NCBI RefSeq assembly: GCF_019970065.1
Contig: NZ_JAHXYH010000002.1
Coordinates: 372,001-436,000, forward strand
DNA from: Chryseobacterium sp. OSA05B
GTDB taxonomy: Bacteria > Bacteroidota > Bacteroidia > Flavobacteriales > Weeksellaceae
Direction: 5' to 3'
Length of the DNA: 64,000 nt
Under the pieces are notes generated by a model. The model saw only the letters and a program-made list of their open reading frames with translations. It was not told where the DNA came from and made no database searches. This document shows positions 58,596 through 64,000 of this stretch, piece by piece (positions within the stretch are counted from its first letter, which is position 1; the number at the start of each line of letters is the position of its first letter). The position numbers and the translations under genes are program-made.

Positions 58596-59057
58596 ATGAA
58601 TACGATAAAAATCTTTTTGGTCATTCTGTTTTGTATCCTGTTGCATACACAGATGTCAGGACAGGCTTTTAAGCTGGAAGAGCTTGCCGGATTCAATAAG
58701 CTTGATATGGCCGGCTTTAAAGCAGAAATTAAAAAGCATAAATATACATTCTACGACAAAACGGAAAGTCCTGTATTCATTCTGTTCGAATATGACAGTC
58801 CGGATTATACCCACAAGATCGGAAAATTTGAATACGCCGAGGATAAATCTCAGGACAATATAGAGTTTCAGTTCAAGGATAAAAAAGAACATGATGCCTA
58901 TATCAAAACAATTCTCAAGGCGGGCTATAAACAGACTGAAAAAGGGAAGATCCTTACCGGCGAAATCTATTTAGATTACTATAAAAATAAGGCACAGATC
59001 AGAATGGTTTATCCTAAAACCTCAAAGGATAACTACACCATTTTGGTTTTCAAATAA
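58596..59057 (+). CDS. Small secreted protein of unknown function
   Basis: 153 residues; signal peptide MNTIKIFLVILFCILLHTQM. The mature part is mixed alpha/beta with EFQFKDKKEHDAYIKTILKA and ends KTSKDNYTILVFK. It is co-transcribed with the helical-repeat gene 7 bp upstream. Unrecognised. Confidence 0.5.
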   Translation: MNTIKIFLVILFCILLHTQMSGQAFKLEELAGFNKLDMAGFKAEIKKHKYTFYDKTESPVFILFEYDSPDYTHKIGKFEYAEDKSQDNIEFQFKDKKEHDAYIKTILKAGYKQTEKGKILTGEIYLDYYKNKAQIRMVYPKTSKDNYTILVFK

Positions 59058-59090
59058 AAAGGTTTTATCAGGATTAAAACTAAAAAAGCT

Positions 59091-59495
59091 ATGCTGGGAT
59101 TCTTTATTTATGTACTGCTGGTTTTCGCTGCAGCGAATTTGTATTATTTCTTATTTTCAGATAATCCAAGCTGGAAAAGGATGATGCTGTATGTAGTGCT
59201 TCCTTTCTCAGCTTTTCTTTTGGTGACCGCAGTATTTTTAAGTCTTATAGATTCTGATGATCTGGTACGTAATACCGGAGATTTTTTTACATTTCTATTA
59301 TTTTCCAATGTTTTACTCGTTGCCTTTGCTTTTTTTCTTTTAGCCATTCATAATACGGTTGCAGGAATGTTTTCTTCTGCTAAAAACTATGGAACTTACG
59401 TCTTTGTATTTACCATTGCTGCATTTTTTGGATGTCCTTTGCTTGTTTTTGTTTTATACGTCTTGGTATCACTTATTTTTGGATTAGGATCATAG
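59091..59495 (+). CDS. Small integral membrane protein of unknown function
   Basis: 134 residues with four predicted helices (about 3-20, 31-50, 64-86, 101-127) and almost no soluble part. It ends the three-gene run before the convergent leucine-rich-repeat gene. Unrecognised. Confidence 0.5.
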   Translation: MLGFFIYVLLVFAAANLYYFLFSDNPSWKRMMLYVVLPFSAFLLVTAVFLSLIDSDDLVRNTGDFFTFLLFSNVLLVAFAFFLLAIHNTVAGMFSSAKNYGTYVFVFTIAAFFGCPLLVFVLYVLVSLIFGLGS

Positions 59496-59499
59496 AAAC

Positions 59500-59532
59500 A
59501 AAAAGAGCTGTGAAAAAAATTCACAGCCCTTA
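59500..59532. terminator. Bidirectional terminator at the 59.5-kb convergence
   Basis: AGAGCTGTGAA/TTCACAGCCCT stem with a short A loop, an A run on the left and a T run on the minus strand. It serves the minus-strand leucine-rich-repeat gene and possibly the plus-strand membrane gene. Confidence 0.75.
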
Positions 59533-59555
59533 AGGATATAAAAAAGATTATTAGT

Positions 59556-62027
59556 TTAATTTTTAATGAATTTCTGAACCATTGTCTTGTCTTTGCTAGA
59601 CAGTTTAATGATATAGCTTCCTTTAGCCAGTTCAGAAACTTGTACAGCATTACCTTTTACACTTGTGGTAGTCAGAATTCTTCCGGCTGCATCATAAATT
59701 TCAGCCTTGATGATCTCAGCATCGGATTTGATGTGGAGAACATCCTGTACCGGATTAGGATAAATGCTTAGATTTTCCTTACCAGTTATAGATTCTGCGG
59801 TAGCTAATATACCTCTCACAGCAGTGGTATAGGTATTGGTGATGATCGGTGCGTTGTAATCAAAATAAATGCTCGCCGTATTGCTGAATACGTCACCCAA
59901 TGTCAAAGTAGATTTTGTTTTGATTTTGAAAGAGATATAACCGTCATTGTTGGCATCATCAAACGGCAGCTGTATATTTTGAAATATAAATTCTGTAGTA
60001 TTGGCTCCGGACATTCTCGTTACAAAACTATGGCTTCCGCTTAATGGCGTTAATGTAGAGATGTCAAATTTTGAAGCGTCAATCACGTCTTTCACCACGA
60101 TGTTTCTTGCATTGGCCGTACCGTTATTTTCAAATCGGATCAGATAATGAACATAATCTCCCACTTGAGTCTGTGCGATCATGGTTCCTTCAAGACAGGT
60201 TTTATCATTCGGATCTAAAGAATTCACTACCGTCTGGTTCAGAGTAAACGTATTGTCAGCAGGCGTATCATCCGGAGCTCCGTTGATCTGCACAGTATAA
60301 TGCAGGATATCACCATCATTTAGAGGCGGAGTATCGGTAGGCGTATTCATTTCAAATTTAGCTTTGATTTCTCTTGTTTCAAAAGGAAGAAGACCTGTAA
60401 AATTCCAGCTCAGACTTCCGGTGGATTGGGAATTTGGGGTTACTGTAGAATTCATAAAATCCATAACGTTGTCATTGAAACTTAATCCAATCGTTCCGGA
60501 CTGCATGGTTGTTCCTTTATTTTTGAAAACGATTTTATAATCCGATTCAAATCCTGGTACTGCAGAATCAAGAGGGATAATGACAATTTCAAGATCAGGG
60601 TGTGAACCATTGGCCGTGATACAGAAATCGCTGGTCAACGGACTTGCCTGTGCCGGGAAATTAGCCGTGGAAGACGCCGGAGAAATATTAAAGTAAGCCG
60701 GGTTTTCAAGAACAGGTGTCAGGGTATATAATCCCGCAGGTACCGGAATCGAGTAGTTACCGGAATGATCTCCAATAATACTTCCCGTAGTTCCGCCTCC
60801 GGAAATATTGAATTTCTGAAATGCTTTATTTAAGTCTGCCGGATCACATCCGTTTCCGTTAAGATCGTATTTTGTATTTCCTTTAACGGTATAAAATGTA
60901 CCGCCCGGAGTGAACGAGCAGTAAGAGTTTACCGTCACATTATTGTATCCGTTCGTAGCATTTTGGCTGATGATATTACTCATTTCTGAATCATCACAGC
61001 AGATATAGCTTAAATTGGGGTTGTTTTGATAACTTCCGCTTGTAAGTCTTCCGTTTTTTATAAACAGGCTCTGTAAATTGTTGTTAGGAACATTGAGCGA
61101 ATTCAGGGCTGTGTTGTGGCTTACGTCAAGAGAAGTCAACTGGTTGTTATTCAGGAAAAGTGTATTCAGTAAAGGCACAACCGAAAGATCGATGGTTGTA
61201 AGCTGGTTGTTGAGAATCCTCAGATAATTTAAAATCGGACTCTGACTTAAATTAATCGTAGAAAGACTGTTATAACTGGCTTCCAGTGTTTTTAATTTAG
61301 GCGTATTCTGAAGATTAAGGGAGGTAAGCTGGTTAGCTGAGCATACAACGTCTTCAAGCTTTGTTAAATTACTTAAATCAAGACTTGTTAATGAATTTCC
61401 TGAAATATTAAGACGATACAGATCAACCAGCGAACTTAGATTAATACTGGAGATGTCATTGTAACTGCAAAGCAAAAATTTCATCGTGGTACTGCCTGCG
61501 AAATTGATGGTTTGTACCTTTCCTCCCGTACATGTCAGGATATTCATTTTCGGAAGATTTGAAATATCGAGATTCACAATTTTAGCATTGGATACATTAA
61601 TGTTTTGAAGCAGGGGGCAACCGGTAAAATTGGCTGCAGTCATATTGACGTTGTCTGTAAAGCTTACCAGGGCAAGCTTTGGCATGCCACTCACATCTAC
61701 AGAAAGAAGATTCGAACAGTCAGATACTTCCAGATATTCCAGATTGGTGAATGATTTTACACCTTCTATCGACGAAATCTGAAATGTAGCGTTGTTGTTT
61801 GAGTGGTATATATTAATATTCCGGATGTTGGCCGCTTCAGAAACTTGTATTTCGCCATCATTATTGGTGTCGATATTGATCCATTGGCCGGCCAGATTCT
61901 GGGTGATTTCGTTGGTGGCATTTCCCGAAAGCAGTTTAGCCTTAAAAACAGGATCGGGAATGTTGACAATCTGCGCAACGACAGATAAATGTGCAATGAA
62001 TAGCACAAAAAAGTAGATTTTTTTCAT
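59556..62027 (-). CDS. Leucine-rich-repeat surface protein with type IX sorting domain
   Basis: An 823-residue exported protein: signal peptide (to VVAQ), an EF-hand-like loop DTNNDGEIQVSE (about 52-65), then about a dozen leucine-rich repeats (95-330). A carboxypeptidase-like beta domain (390-470) and a conserved-repeat/DUF11-like module (LDPNDKTCLEG to FSNTASIYFDYNAPI) follow. The end is a type IX CTD beginning ENLSIYPNPVQDVLHI. It would be secreted and anchored to the cell surface, with the repeats as an adhesion or binding surface. A close paralogue lies directly upstream. Confidence 0.85.
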   Translation of the reverse strand: MKKIYFFVLFIAHLSVVAQIVNIPDPVFKAKLLSGNATNEITQNLAGQWINIDTNNDGEIQVSEAANIRNINIYHSNNNATFQISSIEGVKSFTNLEYLEVSDCSNLLSVDVSGMPKLALVSFTDNVNMTAANFTGCPLLQNINVSNAKIVNLDISNLPKMNILTCTGGKVQTINFAGSTTMKFLLCSYNDISSINLSSLVDLYRLNISGNSLTSLDLSNLTKLEDVVCSANQLTSLNLQNTPKLKTLEASYNSLSTINLSQSPILNYLRILNNQLTTIDLSVVPLLNTLFLNNNQLTSLDVSHNTALNSLNVPNNNLQSLFIKNGRLTSGSYQNNPNLSYICCDDSEMSNIISQNATNGYNNVTVNSYCSFTPGGTFYTVKGNTKYDLNGNGCDPADLNKAFQKFNISGGGTTGSIIGDHSGNYSIPVPAGLYTLTPVLENPAYFNISPASSTANFPAQASPLTSDFCITANGSHPDLEIVIIPLDSAVPGFESDYKIVFKNKGTTMQSGTIGLSFNDNVMDFMNSTVTPNSQSTGSLSWNFTGLLPFETREIKAKFEMNTPTDTPPLNDGDILHYTVQINGAPDDTPADNTFTLNQTVVNSLDPNDKTCLEGTMIAQTQVGDYVHYLIRFENNGTANARNIVVKDVIDASKFDISTLTPLSGSHSFVTRMSGANTTEFIFQNIQLPFDDANNDGYISFKIKTKSTLTLGDVFSNTASIYFDYNAPIITNTYTTAVRGILATAESITGKENLSIYPNPVQDVLHIKSDAEIIKAEIYDAAGRILTTTSVKGNAVQVSELAKGSYIIKLSSKDKTMVQKFIKN

Positions 62028-62212
62028 GGTTTGGTGATATTAGTGGTGTAAATATATAAAAAATTATATTATTAAAAATAATTACTTTTTAGTTTTTAAT
62101 TGTTCGTATAATATTGTTTTTGTTAATTATTGTTTAATTAATTTATTTAAATGTTAGTTTAGTATTAATTTTATTTTTTATCATTACCGGTAAGCTGACA
62201 CAGTAAAACATG

Positions 62213-62242
62213 AAAAAAAGCTGTGAGGATCTCACAGCTTTT
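62213..62242 (-). terminator. Terminator after the second leucine-rich-repeat gene
   Basis: AAAAGCTGTGAG/CTCACAGCTTTT perfect stem with a GAT loop, 24 bp beyond the minus-strand stop. It resembles the terminator of the neighbouring paralogue (GCTGTGA core), suggesting it was copied with the gene. Confidence 0.78.
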
Positions 62243-62265
62243 AAGGTTTTATATAGATAACTATT

Positions 62266-64000
62266 TTATGCTTTAATAAACTTAAGCGTCAGTGTTTTAT
62301 TTTTTGTAGAGACTTTTATGATGTAATTTCCTTTTGCCAGATCAGAAACATTCACAGAATTGTTTTTTACTCCTGTGGTATTTAAAATTCTTCCGGCTGT
62401 ATCATAGATTTCAGCCTTAATAACCTCATCTTTAGACTGGATATAAAGCATATCTTTTACAGGATTAGGATAAATACTGAAATCGTTTTTGTTGGTATTC
62501 ACCTCAGATGTTGCCAGTACGGTTTGTACTGAAGTGGTATACGTATTGGTGACGATAGGAGCGTTATAGTCAAAATAAATTCTGGCTGTATTGCTGAAGC
62601 TGTCTCCTGCTGCTAAAGTAGATTTTGTCTTTATTTTAAATGAAATATAGCCGTCATTGTTGGCATCATCAAAAGGAAGCTGAATATTTTCAAAAATAAA
62701 TTCCGCCGTATTGGTTCCCGAAATTTTGGTAACAAAGCTATGGCTTCCGCTTAATGGAACCAGCGTAGACAGATCAAATTTGGATGTATCAATATCATCT
62801 TTTACAACAATATTTTTGGCATTGGCAGTACCGTTGTTTTCGAATCGGATCAGATAATGAACATAATCTCCAGCCTGAGCCTGTGCAATGGATGCGCCTT
62901 CCAGACAGGTTTTATCATTAGGGTCAAAAGAATTGACAACCGTCTGATTCAATGTAAACGTGTTATCTGCAGGAGTTTCATCTGCAACCCCGTTGATCTG
63001 GGCCGTGTAGTGAAGCACATCACCCATATTTAAAGAAGGGGTCTGTGTTGATGTATTCAATGTAAACTTAGCTTTAATTTCTCTCGATTCAAAAGGAAGA
63101 AGATTCGTAAAATTCCAGTTTAAAACTCCAGTAGATTGAGAATTGGGAGCTGTAGTTGCACTTACAAAATTCATCAGGGCATCATTGAAATTGAACACTA
63201 CATTTCCTGACTGTGTTCCGGTTCCTTTGTTTTTGAAAACAATTTTATAATCTGCATCAAACCCCGGAACCGCAATATCTGTTGGAATGATTACAATTTC
63301 AAGATCCGGATGATTGCCGTTGGCCGTCATGCAGAAATTCTGTGTTAGTGGACTTGTTTGCGCAGGGAAATTAGCTGTTAAACTTGTTGGCGAGATATTA
63401 AAATAAGTCGGATTTTCAAGAACCGGGCTGATGGTATGGGCTCCGGCTTGTACTGGAATTGAATAATTTCCCGAACTGTTAGCCGTTATACTTCCTGAAA
63501 TACTTCCGCTGGTAATATTGAATTTTTGGAATGCCTTGTTGAGATCATTCACATCACAGCCATTACTGTTACTGTCAAATTTTGTATTTCCTGAGATCGT
63601 GTAAAAAGCTCCACCCGGAGTAAATGAACAGTATGAATTCACAACACACGAAGTGGTAGAAGGCAATAAAGCATTGACGTTGGAAATTTCAGAATCATCC
63701 GCACAGATATACGCAAGATTGGGTGTGCTGGAAATAGTAGAATTATTATTTTGTGTAAAGTTATTGATGCCGTTTTTAATAAACAACGACTTAAGATTAG
63801 GATTCACATCGCAGCCAAAAATTTTCAAATCTGTATTCTGGGATAAATCGATACTTATAAACTTGTTGTAGGTACAGTTCAGTGTTTCAAGTTTTGGAAA
63901 AGTACCGAAATTGAGTGTTATAAATTGATTACCCGCAATACTCAGAAATTTTAGATTAGGCGTCTGGCCTGAAGGCAGGGTTTGCAGCTTATTGGAGGTT
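62266..64000 (-). CDS. Leucine-rich-repeat surface protein with type IX sorting domain, 5' end outside window
   Basis: At least 577 residues, open to the right edge. Visible are two leucine-rich repeats (NLKFLSIAGNQFITLNF, LETLNCTYNKFISIDL), the beta domain (GGAFYTISGNTKFDSNSNGC), the LDPNDKTCLEG-type module (here FDPNDKTCLEG) and a CTD beginning NDFSIYPNPVKDMLYI. From about 63.65 kb leftward it parallels the 59556 protein residue for residue with many substitutions, so the two arose by tandem duplication. An apparent start at 63828 is an internal TTG and not the real start. Confidence 0.85.
   Translation of the reverse strand, partial: TSNKLQTLPSGQTPNLKFLSIAGNQFITLNFGTFPKLETLNCTYNKFISIDLSQNTDLKIFGCDVNPNLKSLFIKNGINNFTQNNNSTISSTPNLAYICADDSEISNVNALLPSTTSCVVNSYCSFTPGGAFYTISGNTKFDSNSNGCDVNDLNKAFQKFNITSGSISGSITANSSGNYSIPVQAGAHTISPVLENPTYFNISPTSLTANFPAQTSPLTQNFCMTANGNHPDLEIVIIPTDIAVPGFDADYKIVFKNKGTGTQSGNVVFNFNDALMNFVSATTAPNSQSTGVLNWNFTNLLPFESREIKAKFTLNTSTQTPSLNMGDVLHYTAQINGVADETPADNTFTLNQTVVNSFDPNDKTCLEGASIAQAQAGDYVHYLIRFENNGTANAKNIVVKDDIDTSKFDLSTLVPLSGSHSFVTKISGTNTAEFIFENIQLPFDDANNDGYISFKIKTKSTLAAGDSFSNTARIYFDYNAPIVTNTYTTSVQTVLATSEVNTNKNDFSIYPNPVKDMLYIQSKDEVIKAEIYDTAGRILNTTGVKNNSVNVSDLAKGNYIIKVSTKNKTLTLKFIKA

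Overview
The window looks like chromosomal DNA of a flavobacterium, most likely Chryseobacterium or a near relative (Bacteroidota, Weeksellaceae). The evidence is low G+C DNA, promoters of the Bacteroidota form TAnnTTTG instead of an E. coli -10 box, start codons without Shine-Dalgarno sequences, a subtype iii type VI secretion system (T6SSiii), proteins with type IX secretion C-terminal sorting domains, an S46 dipeptidyl-peptidase, and an RNase G without zinc-link cysteines. No tRNA, rRNA, CRISPR array or insertion sequence was seen.

Layout. (1) 1-4.1 kb, minus strand: a partial LuxR-type regulator, OsmC, a membrane protein, RNase G, a 29-residue basic (ribosomal-type) protein and an HU protein. 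(2) 4.2-26.6 kb: part of a T6SSiii locus. A divergent LuxR-type regulator with Glu at the phosphoacceptor position faces an operon of envelope subunits (TssO-like, a second small membrane protein, a PKD-domain protein, lipoprotein TssR). Two Hcp-VgrG modules follow, with ClpV and a lytic transglycosylase between them. Module 1 carries a metzincin-type zinc peptidase with a candidate lipoprotein immunity protein. Module 2 carries a LysM protein, a two-helix membrane protein, a hydrophobic PAAR-like protein and three decayed gene remnants. A third, orphan Hcp gene closes the region. All three Hcp genes share one upstream architecture: two GTAG-N5-CTAC palindromes exactly 21 bp apart, the second centred exactly 56 bp before the -7 box. 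Sheath, baseplate and remaining membrane genes (tssB, C, E, F, G, K, N) are not in the window. (3) 26.9-29.8 kb: polA. (4) 30-35.3 kb: minus-strand, mostly unrecognised secreted or membrane proteins, with an Imm22-like protein and a YdeI-like protein. (5) 35.5-44.5 kb: MgtC, an NlpE-like lipoprotein, a DPP11-type peptidase, a deacetylase/acyltransferase pair and an M16 peptidase. (6) 44.7-55.8 kb: a Kdp potassium-uptake locus with an NtrC-type sigma-54 response regulator, two tiny membrane ORFs, kdpFABC, an outer-membrane porin and a KdpD split into a stand-alone sensory half and a separate histidine kinase. (7) 55.8-59.5 kb: small unrecognised genes. (8) 59.5-64 kb, minus strand: two tandem leucine-rich-repeat proteins with type IX sorting tails; the second runs off the window.

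Many intergenic gaps (9.6-10.1, 26.7-26.9, 36.7-36.95, 41.3-41.55, 44.6, 46.1-46.35 kb) hold a mosaic of short dispersed repeats that form hairpins, including a nearly identical element of about 115 bp in two places. The strongest candidates for undescribed biology are the fixed-geometry Hcp operator, the metzincin effector/lipoprotein pair, the eroded module-2 effector island, and the structure-conserving repeat family.
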